DNA from: Chondrosia reniformis
Lineage: Eukaryota > Porifera > Demospongiae > Chondrillida > Chondrillidae
NCBI GenBank assembly: GCA_947172415.1
Contig: OX359201.1
Span: 2,604,001 to 2,668,000 of the forward strand
DNA length: 64,000 nt
Reading direction: 5' to 3'
How positions within the stretch are numbered: the first letter of the stretch is position 1; each line of letters begins with the position of its first letter. Below, one piece after another: positions 11,874 through 22,400 of this stretch. Made by a program: the position numbers and the translations under genes. A model generated the notes under the pieces. The model saw nothing but the letters and a program-made list of their open reading frames with translations. It was not told the DNA's origin and did no database searches.

Positions 11874-12737
11874 TAGGTGCAATCTTGTCAGCAGCACCAT
11901 ACAAAACTGCATGGTTGCAAAGCAATATTTGTTCCCCTTGTAGTCCTTTTTTGATAGACTATCATACTCTAATACATTAGCAGATTCCTTATCTACATCT
12001 ATATCTCCAACAGCCAAATTTACCTGTGAAGTAACACTGGCACATTGTACATTTTCAGTTTTTTGCACTCCATGGTATTCATCTAATGACTCATGGTTTG
12101 AAAACAATTCCTGTTTTCGCTTTCTAAATGCCTGCATTCTTTATCTTGCCTGATGCTTTTCTCTCTTCAATCTTAGAGTACGCTCCTGTTCAGATTCTTT
12201 TACGCTTCTTGATTTTTTCAATTCCTTCATACCACTTAGTCTTGACTCCAGATTTTCTTCTGTTTCTGAAAGTGGCCTTTGCTTACGATTTACAGAGAGA
12301 GTAGCAAGCCGTGCTTGATGCTGTTCAATGCTTAGTGACTTTAAACGCTTCTTTTGTTTTTCACGAAGTGTAGCAACTCTGGCTTCATGTTGCTCAGCAC
12401 TTTCTGACTTTAAACGCTTCCTTTGATTCTCAGAAAGCTTAACAACTCTACCCTGACGTTGCTCATCACTTTCTGACTTTAAACGCTTCCTTTGATTCTC
12501 AGGAAGTGTAGTAACTCTGGCCTCACGTTGCTCAACACTTTCTGATTTTAAGCATTTCTTTTGATTTTTGGAAAGTTTAGCAACTCTACCCTCATGTTGC
12601 TCATCACTTTCTGATTTTAAGTGTTTCTTTTGATTTTCAGAGTATTTACTCAGTCTTACAGAACATTTTTGTTCTGTTTCACACTGCAGGCACACTCTTT
12701 GGTTTTCAGACATTTTTGCTAGCCTTGCAGAATATTC
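11862..12737 (-). pseudogene. 23-residue repeat region of the Helitron-like polyprotein
   Basis: Reads in the same frame as the 2A leader, separated from it by TAA at 12,738-12,740, with another in-frame TAA at 12,141-12,143. About six tandem 23-residue units (69 bp each) carry the pattern LSxNQxKxLKSESxEQxxAR. They are rich in K, R, E, Q and S and predicted helical. Comparable basic, charged repeats stand at the N-terminus of many Helitron proteins and may bind nucleic acid; that is inference. After the second stop comes RMQAFRKRKQELF and a less distinctive acidic stretch down to 11,862. Because all three segments share a frame, only the point nonsense codons need explaining here. Confidence 0.65.
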
Positions 12738-13061
12738 TTACCTTGTTCCATTTTCTAGACAATTTCTCTGATATGTTGATAGAATTGATAGTCTTGAAGA
12801 CCTCCTTGCTTCACTCTCTGCTCTTTTTTCACTCTGATCATCACTCAATTTAGCAGCCGATGCAGGAAGGCTGGAAATTTCATTATTGTGATATGGCCCC
12901 GGATTTAGTTCAACATCTCCGGCCAGCAATAACAGTAAGCTTAACACACATGCTAAATAAACGTTACGCTTACAATGTTTCCTTTTACTTGCCAAGTGGT
13001 ACAATGAATTTCTAAGTCGCAAATGATTTTGATGAATGCATTTCTTATGCATTTGCACCAT
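12738..13061 (-). pseudogene. N-terminal leader with 2A ribosome-skipping motif
   Basis: The frame is open from 13,271 to the stop at 12,738-12,740. I place the likely start at ATG 13,061 (MVQMHKK) because the sequence upstream of it runs into unrelated DNA. The leader is short and basic, then hydrophobic (CVLSLLLLLAG), and ends in DVELNPGP, the 2A consensus D-V/I-E-x-N-P-G-P, where the ribosome skips the Gly-Pro bond. A hydrophobic stretch directly before a 2A motif is a known pattern in invertebrate elements and genes, where it can double as a signal-like sequence. After the 2A comes a hydrophilic stretch and then the 23-residue repeats in the same frame. TAA at 12,738-12,740 interrupts it. 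Confidence 0.7.
12894..12917 (-). other. 2A peptide core DVELNPGP
   Basis: The eight codons translate exactly as DVELNPGP, preceded by LLLLLAG. All 2A core residues are conserved, so this small site looks functional even though the rest of the ORF is broken. Confidence 0.9.
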
Positions 13062-13274
13062 TTCACAATAATAGTTCCTTAAATTAGAATGACAGTCATT
13101 CCAATTAACAGTGTAATGACCATGGTTACACCCATAAGTAGCAGAAAGGGTAATGCCAATTCTTATTTCATTCAATACAGTGTACTCTACTACTTGATGG
13201 TTAATAATATTTGTGCCTGTTAAGTTATATGTATAACTTGGAAATGACACTAAACAGGGCAAACCTACCAAGCT

Positions 13275-13583
13275 ATGTGCACTGGGTGAGCAACCCCAGC
13301 CACTGGGTAATTGACCCCAGCTACAGGGTGAAACACCCCAGTCAAAGGGTGAAACACCCCAGTCACAGGGTGAACAACCCCACTCACAGGGTGAGTAACC
13401 CCAGCCACAGGGTAATTGACACCAGCCACAGGGTGAGCAACCCCAGCCACAGGGTAATTGACCCCAGCCACAGGGTGAGCAACCCCAGCCACAGGGTAAT
13501 TGACCCCAGCCACAGGGTGAGCAACCCCAGCCACAGGGTAATTGACCCCAGCCACAGGGTAATCGACCCCAGCCACAGGGTGA
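13275..13583. repeat. 21-bp minisatellite with alternating 42-bp unit
   Basis: About 14-15 copies of a 21-bp unit such as CCAGCCACAGGGTGAGCAAC. The two variants (GGGTGAGCAACC and GGGTAATTGACC) alternate, giving a 42-bp higher-order unit, most regular between 13,395 and 13,560. Since 21 is divisible by three, open frames of 118 and 135 codons appear on opposite strands. I take these as artefacts of the repeat. Confidence 0.95.
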
Positions 13584-14280
13584 TTTACTTTGACTCCAGA
13601 AACAGAGCCAAGAAATGACAAACTGAGTGTAATTATGGAGTGCCTATCATGACAGTCTGTTCATATGAGATGTATGCAAAAGGAGTCTTAGAATGCATAC
13701 GTACCATATATTGTTCATTTTTCAGACATCTATAGCCTGGAATAAAAAATAGAAAGGCAGCTAATATATATAGAAATGATTATCAAGAAAACCCAGTCAC
13801 ACAGAATAGAGTAATTTAATGTAAAGGTACAATTGCATGCATGTGAAAAAATTACTGTGATTATTGAAAATTTGGCCTCTAAACACATTAGGGTTTTTTA
13901 TGCATGTAATCTTGTCTATCAAGATTATATTGCACCACCGCTTGAGCAGCTAGCTGCCCCACCCATCGCCTCTAAACATTTGCCCCACCCACAGCCCTCT
14001 AGAATCACATGAGGGCACGATTCTGGACTAATAATAACTATATTATAGAGTAAATGGAAGTGATGATTTCGACTTATTCAAAAATGACCGCTTCAACATT
14101 ATTGCCACTATCGTCGATTCTTCTACAAACACATTTAGTATCAACGCTTGAAGAAGGAATTCATTGCAACGTGCTTGAAGTTGGTGTCGTCGAGCTTTAT
14201 AAATGTTGTAATTAAATAGTGCAATAGAAATTTATGCACCCGGACATTGCCTGGCATAATTATAGATAAAACACACACAT

Positions 14281-14326
14281 ACAGAATAGGCATAGCATGT
14301 AGGAAAATGGTATCTTAGATTTTTCA
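14281..14326 (+). mobile_element. Short 3' tail of the Penelope-like element
   Basis: About 46 bp (ACAGAATAGGCATAGCATGT onward to TTTTCAT) nearly identical to the end of the tails at 25,535-25,778 and, inverted, 27,932-28,174. All three stop at the same TTTTCAT, as expected for 5'-truncated insertions sharing one 3' end. Confidence 0.75.
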
Positions 14327-14626
14327 TGCAATATTGTCACTTTATGGTATCAATGAAGGCTTAGTTGGCTTGTGTTCTGTGCAACTTTTCTTACTCTTTT
14401 TTCATGGTCCGTTTTTTGGGATGATTCCTGCTGCATGGGGTAAAAAGGATGTAGTATTGATGTAGCATGCAATTTGTAAATAAAATTAATTTGTCAGCCA
14501 GCCAGTTCTGGCTACACTGTGCACACCATAAAAGCAGTTTCTTAAGCAACTAAATTCAGCTAGTGTTTCACTCATTTATATACCTTGGAAAAGCTATAAA
14601 TGTATACATGTATATATATATATATA

Positions 14627-15184
14627 GTGGAACCTGTGTCTGCGGTCACCTGTGTTAGGCGGTAGTGGAGTATAAGCCAGTCACTATAGGGGAAGTCCCG
14701 AATGAATACGTATTAATTTGTGTGCATTATTAACCTGTAGTAATGGTCAATGTCTATTACGTTAAACGGCCACTGCACCAAGTACAAACAAAATAATACA
14801 CTTGTTAACAGTGATCAGTAAGTTCTTTGTTATGGAAAGAGGTTCTTGAACCTCTCTATGTAGTCCAGGCATCCGTAAAATCAGTACACGCACGGAATTT
14901 CTAGGCCATGGTTAACCATCCCCCCAGCCACTTCACAGAAGGCAATGCTCTCATCCTTCCTGACGAAAAATGAAACTGTTTGGCATTGGAACGAGGAAGA
15001 TTGCTGACACTTTTAAGTGTGGACAAACGCAGGTGCAGGCGATTTTGAAGGCGAAGGAGTTGATCATCCCTACCTTCGAAATTATACTGTTTCGCCATAT
15101 TATTATATATTGTAATTATATTTAATGCAAACTCTATGAGCAGGCCACCTTTGTATAACAGCCAGTCTTATACGCATTCCACTG
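14627..15184. mobile_element. Possible decayed Tigger/pogo-type MITE
   Basis: The left end GTGGAACCTGTG after TA resembles the CAGTGGAACCTCTG terminus of the element at 51,589. At 15,172-15,184 GCATTCCACTG is a weak inverse of that terminus, followed by CAGTA. Internal GTATAAGCCAGTC and CCAGTCTTATAC are also inverted. A 65-codon minus-strand ORF (MAKQYNFEGRDD) begins with ATG at 15,098 but has no recognised family. Confidence 0.3.
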
Positions 15185-16586
15185 CAGTAAAATAAAATAT
15201 GTCATTTACTACATTCCAATAAATATGGAAGGTGTCAGTAAGTTTTCAGAAGGCAATTAAGTAGTGCATAATAAGACTAGGTGTGTATAAGACCCTTAAA
15301 TGGATTGGAAACGGCATAACGTGATGTGAGCAAGGGTTGTTACGCTTCCAAATTTTAGTCTTGGAGGTGTGAAGATAGTTGCATTCAGACACACTTTATC
15401 GTTTGTGTTTGACAGCGTACATTCTCTGGAACCACATTCTGCATTACTATAATTTAAAAAGCATATATTTCTCTTATTATTCAAATGAGAGATACATTGT
15501 AACGATGAGTTAAGAGAGTAACTCTACTTAAATAGATTAATATCAGGAAACTCCATGTTCTAAGATAAACACACAAAGTTTGCTGGACAAGTTACCCATC
15601 TAAAGCGTTTTTCTTCAGTGTACTAAAAGGATGGCCTACTTTACTATCTCTTACTATTAACTACTAGATTCCGTTTAGTACATGTACATGTTATTAGGGA
15701 TATGCTGCATTCATTTAAAAACTTTACCGTGCTACTACTACAGGTACATAAACGATTTACGCGCTTCCGCTTCTTTGTATATATCTATATAATGCAATAC
15801 CTAGCAACGTAGCCTTTCGATCATCGACAGCTTGAGAAGCTTGGCGTCATTGCTGACGATATATAGCTTATTCTATACAACTGGAAGCGTAACAACCTCG
15901 ATCGTTCTATATCGTTACACTATATATTATCTATAGGAAATGGACTAGAATCTGCTCCCCTTGTCGTACCATGATGCCTAATACTTCGGCTAATCGCCGA
16001 ACGAATTGGTAACGTTCAAAGTCATATACAAGAATCCTATGAAATCCTTCATAGTATCCCTCTTCAAAGGCTATTCGAAGTATCAAGTCATTTATATAAG
16101 CGTTTTAGCTCATCATACGTCCCGGAAACGCTGTACCCAAAAACGGAATTTCAACAAACATGGTGACAGCCGCGCATAGGCGTATACCAATCCATAGTCA
16201 TTGTTCTTTTCCAAAGTAGAAGTCGCCCTAAGTAGAAGTCGGATTTAAGTATTAATTTAAAATGAATCTTAGCAGTTTAAGAAAGTAGGAGGAAAGGGAA
16301 GGGAATCCGAAAGAAAAAATACTACCCTTTCAAATGGATAGATGTGCAGCTGAAACTTGGTGTCAACATTCACAAACTGACAGCTAAGTGTACATTTCTG
16401 TAGGTTCAGATGATGGTACGGTACGGTTGTGGGTGGTGGACACTGGTTATTGTTCATCCCTAAATCATATCCAAAGAGTTTCACACAAAGGGGTAAGATT
16501 TTCTTTTCATTCACATAGCTAAAAAAACTTTGGTACCAGCCGTCCTTAGTATAGCAAGGGAAAGTCTCCAAAGGAATTATGCCTTT

Positions 16587-16648
16587 ATTAAACCATAGAT
16601 TATCTATACTGCTTACCGTTAAGTAGTATACATAATCTATGATTAAAC
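16587..16648. repeat. 60-bp palindrome
   Basis: TTAAACCATAGATTATCTAT at the left is inverted at the right (ATAATCTATGATTAA), with TACTGC/GTAGTA continuing the stem and a short AT-rich loop. It can form a long hairpin or cruciform. No terminator or RNA role can be argued. Confidence 0.75.
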
Positions 16649-17060
16649 GTCACTGTCTCATCCTTACAGTACCATCATCTTTATCACAATCATTGTAATA
16701 TTTGCCCTTGTTTATTAACATAATTTGAAAAAGTATATTAAACGTTATAGTAAAGGTATCTCTACGCATAGATGTAATTTGTCGTAAACAAAGACAAAAT
16801 GATTACGTACGGTGCCGGACATAATTATGGACTTCATGTAATATGAAAAAAATCGAAAGAAGGCCTGCAGAGGGCAAAACACTAGTGTATTCATTTGACA
16901 GGCGCTGTCAGTGTCTTTGCTGTACGCCTCCTTATTACTGATTAACATGATTATCAATAGATGATACAAACATTACAGTGTTTATTATAAACAGTTTATA
17001 AACAAATACTGTCATGTTTGTAAACACGGGAATCTAATTTAAGTTAAAAGTAAACTTACA

Positions 17061-17500
17061 GCCTAAATGTACTGTAAGACTTTAGTAGAGGGAAGTCCTG
17101 AGCTGTAAGACTATAGGACTAACAGAAAAGTTTATATTTGGAGGCACCGTAACTTTAGACACACATAGAACGCCTCTGCTAAGCTACACTCGAACAACTT
17201 TAGACAGACTTAGAGCGCCTCCGTCAAATTACACTAGAACAACTTTAGACACACGTAGAACGCCTCTGTCAAGTTACACTCCAACAACTTTAGACAAATG
17301 GAGAACCCCTCTGCTAAGCTACACACGAACAACTTTAGACAGACTTAGAACCCCTTGGCTAAGCTACACTCGAACAACTTTAGACAAATGTAGAACCCCT
17401 CTGCCTAAATGTACTGTAAGACTTTGGTAGACGGAAGTCATGAGCCATAAGACTATAGGACTGACAGAAAAGTCTGTATTTGGAGGCACCATGAAATCCC
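17061..17500. repeat. 45-bp tandem repeat (6 copies) between 98-bp direct repeats
   Basis: Copies of a 45-bp unit starting AACTTTAGACACAC begin at 17,151, 17,196, 17,241, 17,286, 17,331 and 17,376, an exact 45-bp spacing. The array is bounded by two similar 98-bp blocks starting GCCTAAATGTACTGTAAGAC at 17,061 and 17,403 (offset 342). The whole is thus a compound repeat whose outer blocks probably belong to the same ancestral unit. Confidence 0.9.
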
Positions 17501-18505
17501 TTTGCTGTATTTCAAATAAAATTTTGATATGGCTTCCATCTTCGAATACTTGTAAACGAAATGCCCAACGCTTAGGCTAACTTCGGCACACTATTCTAAG
17601 CTTTAATTAGCTTTCTCTTCACTAGAGCCACTGATGAAAATGGCACTGAGGAAAACTGAACTGACGAAAACCAAAGTAAAGCCTGCTTACAAGGTTTTAA
17701 AGACTTACGGACTTCAAACGACGAATTGGAACGGGTGAAGGGTACGCTTGATGCCTTAAACTAATATATGAGCAAGTAGTTCGAGTACGGGGCTGCCTCC
17801 TATAACTTGATTTGATAATATGTTTCCCTCCCTCTACAGTGTAGCACCCTACGTCTTTGTGTTCACCGATTATTGACATGGAGTAGTGTAAATATAAATC
17901 TTTATATGGATTGTACACTGCTGTTTGTTCAGCCAAATCGTCCTTACATAATAATAAGTTAATGTATAAGCAGCGCGTATATAATATGGGAGGTCTACTA
18001 CTTATACATATAAGCGTTATTGCTTAGTAAAAGATAATCAATATACTCACTAGAAATGATGTTTGGTGTTCACGAAGGGAGTCATAGATAGCTGTAGCGT
18101 TGAAAAACACTGTTATAAGCAAAAGCAACTTTTCGACTTTCATCGTTGTAGCGTAGGTTGTTATAGTGATATCGATAATATTGTTACAGCCAAATGCTCG
18201 CTTTAAACGCCAAATTTCAGCCGTTATAGCAAACTTCGGCTGTTGGACAAGATTCCAGCTGTGCAATAAAATTTCAGACGCTTGCGAACACGAGAATGGA
18301 TACCATGGAAGTAGAGAGTTTCATTTCTTGTATGATATACCTCACTCGGCCCTGTTTTAGCGACACGTAAACTATACCACCCGTAGGCGTATGTAAACTT
18401 AACAAAATAAACTTCATAACCATGCAAGTGATTATCAAGTTTATTTTATTAAGTGGTAAGAATTTTAACGAAAGGAAGTGTATAACATGTGTATACGAAT
18501 TTATT

Positions 18506-18690
18506 GAAGTATACAGTGTAACCCCTTATACAGGACTCTCTGAAATGCGGACATCGCGATTATGCGGACACAAACACAAATGTAAGGTCCCGATTTTGCC
18601 CGGAGACATACGTATTTAACTAACGTCTGATTTATGGACACCTCGATATTCCGTAATGTGGACATATATCCTTGTACAGCGTATATCATT
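18506..18690. mobile_element. Possible fragment of a Tigger/pogo-like element
   Basis: GTGTAACCCCTTATACAGGA followed by repeated GCGGACA/TGGACA motifs resembles the terminal region of MITEs with ends such as CAGTGGAACCTC. No matching right end was found, so this is tentative. Confidence 0.22.
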
Positions 18691-18865
18691 GCAATAGAAA
18701 TGTGTCCATATACCCTAGCTGTAGGTAAGCCTGTAATCGGTTGAGAGATACTGTAGTTTCCATAGTATAGGTATATGGTTACGGTTTGAAAATATCGTTT
18801 AGATCCCGTGTTCTATTTAAATATATTATAGGACGATGCACTCTTGTTTAAATAAAACATAAATC

Positions 18866-19086
18866 CACCCCCAACCCAACATTAACCCCACCACCCCCAC
18901 CACTTCACCACCCCCACTCAACCCTACTCCCACCACCCTCACCAATACACCACCCCCACCGAACATTACCCCTATCACACCCACTAATCCTCCACCTCCA
19001 CCCAACATAACTCCCACCAACTTGTCCCCCCTCCCCTTCCAAGCACTACTCCCACCACCTCCACCACCCCACCCTCTCACCCAGTT
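18866..19086 (-). repeat. C-rich low-complexity tract (G-rich on minus strand)
   Basis: About 220 bp of CCACC and CCCCCACC motifs with strong strand asymmetry. The minus strand carries many runs of three or more G within short distances and therefore has G-quadruplex potential. Gly/Val-rich or Pro-rich ORFs here are by-products of the composition. Confidence 0.85.
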
Positions 19087-19484
19087 CCCCGCCCTAAAAC
19101 ACAAAAGAAGGCAGGCAAGAAAGGGTGGACATGTAACACATAAGATGTGTTTTAACCAGTTTTTTGTGCATGTTATTATAATCTCTTTTCCATGTGTAGA
19201 TGCAGATTCTACAATTTTGGCTTCAGGGGGAGGTGCAAAAGATGCAACTCCCCCAAAAGCAATGTGGGTAGACAGGGGTAGGTTTCAATGGTAAACAACA
19301 TGCACTTGAATGTATAATATATGTAAAATAAAAATTAATAATTTTTATTCTCTTTTTTTACACGTTCCATTCAATAAATGTATCTAAAGGCGGGAACATT
19401 TTCTCTAACTAGAGCTATAAACATATATATGCATTGTTTATTTAAATAATTATTATTCATTAATTAACCTGATTCAGGAAAATA

Positions 19485-22400
19485 TTAGTTGTATGTACTA
19501 GTTTAATGTACTAGTTGTATGTACTAGTTTTTAGTTGTACACACTAATATTGTGTACTAGTTCTTTGTATTAGTTGTGGTACTATTTGTGTGTACCAGTT
19601 GTATGTACAAGTTATATGTACTCATTAATAGTTTCATGTACTAGTTGTATATACTAGTTGTATGTACTAGCACAAGTTATAATAACTAGTTGTAGGTACT
19701 AGTTGAATGTATGTACTAATATCATGTAGTAGTTGTATGATCTAATGAACTATATATGTGTACTAGTTGTAAGTACTAGTTGTATGTACTGGTTGTATGT
19801 ACTAGTTGTATGTATTAGTTATATGTACAAATTGTTTAAAATGGTTTGATTCACTTTTTATCTGTACTAGTCTTATGTGTAGTTATATGTACCCGTTGTG
19901 TGTATGACAGGTGTGAGAACTTGTTTGTACCAATTGTATGTACTAGTTTTATGTACTGGTTGTATTTACTAGTTTTATGTACAAGTTGTATGTAGTAGTT
20001 CAATGTACTAGTTGTATGTCCTAGTTGTATGTACTTGTTGTATATACTAGGTATACGAACTATTTATATGTACAACTTGTAGGTACTAGGTTTATGAACT
20101 AGTTATTTATTCTAATTGTGTGTACTAGTTGTGTATACTAGTTGGTAGTTGTATAGTCTACTTGTATGTACTAGTTGTATGTACTATTTTTATGTACTAA
20201 TTGTATGTACAAATTGTATGTACTAGGTGTAGGTAGTAGTTGTATGTTCTTACTGTTTGAACTAGTTCTATGTACTAATTGTATGTACTAGTTATGTACT
20301 AGTTATATAAATTAGTTTTAAGTACTAGTTGTGGGTACTAGTTGTGTGTACTAGTTTTATGTAGTACTTGTATGTACTAGTTTTATGTACTATTTGTATG
20401 TATTATTTGTATGTACTAGTTGTATGTACTAAGTGTATGTAGTAGTTGTATGCTCTAATTGTTTGAACTAGTTCTGTGTACTAATTGTATGTCCTGGTTA
20501 TGTACTAATTATATGAACTAGTTTCATGTCCTAGTTCAATGTACTACTTGTATGTACTAGTTGTATGTACTAGTTTTATGTACTATTTGTATGGACTAGT
20601 TGTATGTACTAGGTGTATGTACTAGTTATGTGAACTAGTTGTAGGTTCTAGTAGTAGTAGTAATACTAGATACTAAGTAGGTATTAGTTTTATGTACAAG
20701 TACTAATTATATTAACTAGTTGTAGGTACTAGTTATTTGTACTAGTTGAATGTAATAGTTGTATGTACCAATTGTAAATAATAGTTGAATGAACAAGTTG
20801 TAAGTACTAGTTATGTACTAGTTGTATATACTAGTTGTATGTACTAGTAGTATTAACTATTGGAAAGTACCAGAACTGGGAATATTTTCTAATTGTAGCC
20901 AATAGTTGTATGAACTAGTTGTACGTACTAGCACTGGTTATATTTACTAGTTTTAGGTTCTAGTTTTATGTACTAGTTGAATGTAATAGTTGTATGAACT
21001 ACTTTTATGAACTAGTCCAAGTTATATTTACTAATTGTAGGTATCAGTTGTATGTACTAGTTGTATGTGCTAGATACTAGTTGTGTGTAAAAGTTGTATG
21101 GACAAATTCTATGTACTAGTACAAGTTATAAATTCTAGTGTTAGGTATCAGTTGTATGTACTAGTTGTATATCCAAATTGTTTGTACTAGTTGCGTCTAC
21201 TACTTGTATGTACTAGTTGTATGTACTAGTTTTATGTCCTAGTTTTGTGTACTAGGTGTGTCTATTGCATGTATCAACTAGTTGTATGTACTAGTAGCTG
21301 TATTTACTAGTTCTATGCACTAGTTGTATGAACTAAATGTATATACCTTTTAAGTACTAGTTATATATAGTAGTAGTTTGTACTAGTTCTATGTACTGTT
21401 GTATGTACTAGTTGTATGTACTAGTTGTATGTGCTAGATACTAGTTGTGTGTAGGAGCTATATGGACTAGTTCTATGTACTAGTTGTATGTACTAGTTGT
21501 TTGTAATTGTACTATTTATATGTAATAGTTGTATGTACTAGTTGTAGGTCCTAGTTCTATTTACTATTTTTACGGACTAGTTGTATGTACTAGTTATATG
21601 TACTAGTTGTAAGTACTAGTTGTATGTAATAGATGTATGTACTTTTTATATGCACTAGTTATATGTATATGTACTGGGTATATGTATATACTAATTGTGT
21701 CTACTACTTGTATCTACTAGTTGTATGTACTAATTCTATGTATATACTAGTTGTATTTACTAGTTGTATGTACTAGTTATATGTACTAGATATATGTACT
21801 TTTTATATGTACTAGTTATTTGTGTATGTACTAGTTATGTATAGTAAATGTATGTTCTAGTAGTAGGTTCTAGTACTAGTTATACTAGATTCTAGGTAAG
21901 TACTACTTGTATATGCTAGATACTAATTTTATGTAGTAGTTGTATGTACTAGTTTTATGTACTAGTTATATGTACTAGTTGTGTGTACTAGTTGTATTTA
22001 CTACTTTTACGTACCAGTTGTATGAACTAGTTACATGTACAAGGTGTATGTACTAGTTGTACGTATATACTAGTTACATGTACAAGGTGTATGTACTAGT
22101 TGTACGTATATACTAGTTAAATGTACTAGTTGTATTTACTATTTAAATATATACTAGTTTTATGTGTATGTACTAGGTATATGAACTAGTTGTATGTACT
22201 AGTTGTATGTACTAGTTGTATGTACTAGTTGTGGGTAATTATTGTATGTACTTGTTGTCTGTACAAGTTGTATGTACTACTTATATGTATATAGTATTTA
22301 TATGTACTGGTTATATGTGTATGTACTAGGTATATATACTACTTGAATGTACTAGCTTTATGTACCAGTTATATGTTCTGGTTGTATATACTAATTTTAA

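Larger units (their letters stand above)
10080..13061 (-). mobile_element. 5' half of a Helitron-like (rolling-circle) element
   Basis: On the minus strand, successive degenerate reading frames give a 2A leader, a 23-residue basic repeat region, a DUF6570-like region and a HUH Rep N-terminal region. This is the order seen in animal Helitron and Helentron polyproteins. It stops at about 10,060-10,080, before the Rep tyrosine region and the helicase, and abuts the 13-bp array there. No 5' TC terminus could be fixed. The matching helicase half is at 23,848-26,604 on the plus strand (see findings). Confidence 0.75.
13584..19484. other. 5.9-kb stretch without recognisable genes
   Basis: AT-rich, mostly single-copy sequence with no convincing coding region; the ORFs up to 100 codons (for example 16,269-16,571 and 17,697-17,936, minus) lack recognisable motifs and most lack an ATG. 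It does contain a short Penelope-like tail, two MITE-like pieces, a 60-bp palindrome, a 45-bp tandem repeat and a C-rich tract, listed separately. It could be host intergenic or intronic DNA next to the arrays. Confidence 0.6.

Noticed and set aside
13211-13621. Two long overlapping ORFs (118 and 135 codons) with regular seven-residue repeats on opposite strands
   Set aside because: They arise because the 21-bp minisatellite is a multiple of three and has no stop in those frames; neither has a motif or credible start.
16269-16571. Minus-strand 100-codon ORF
   Set aside because: No ATG at the 5' end, no recognised motif, next to a palindrome; could be an exon but nothing supports it.
17697-17936. 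Minus-strand ORF reading AEQTAVYNPYKDLYLHYS
   Set aside because: No ATG, no family recognised; kept only as an unsupported possibility.
18826-19294. Gly/Val-rich and Pro-rich ORFs
   Set aside because: Product of the C-rich low-complexity tract.
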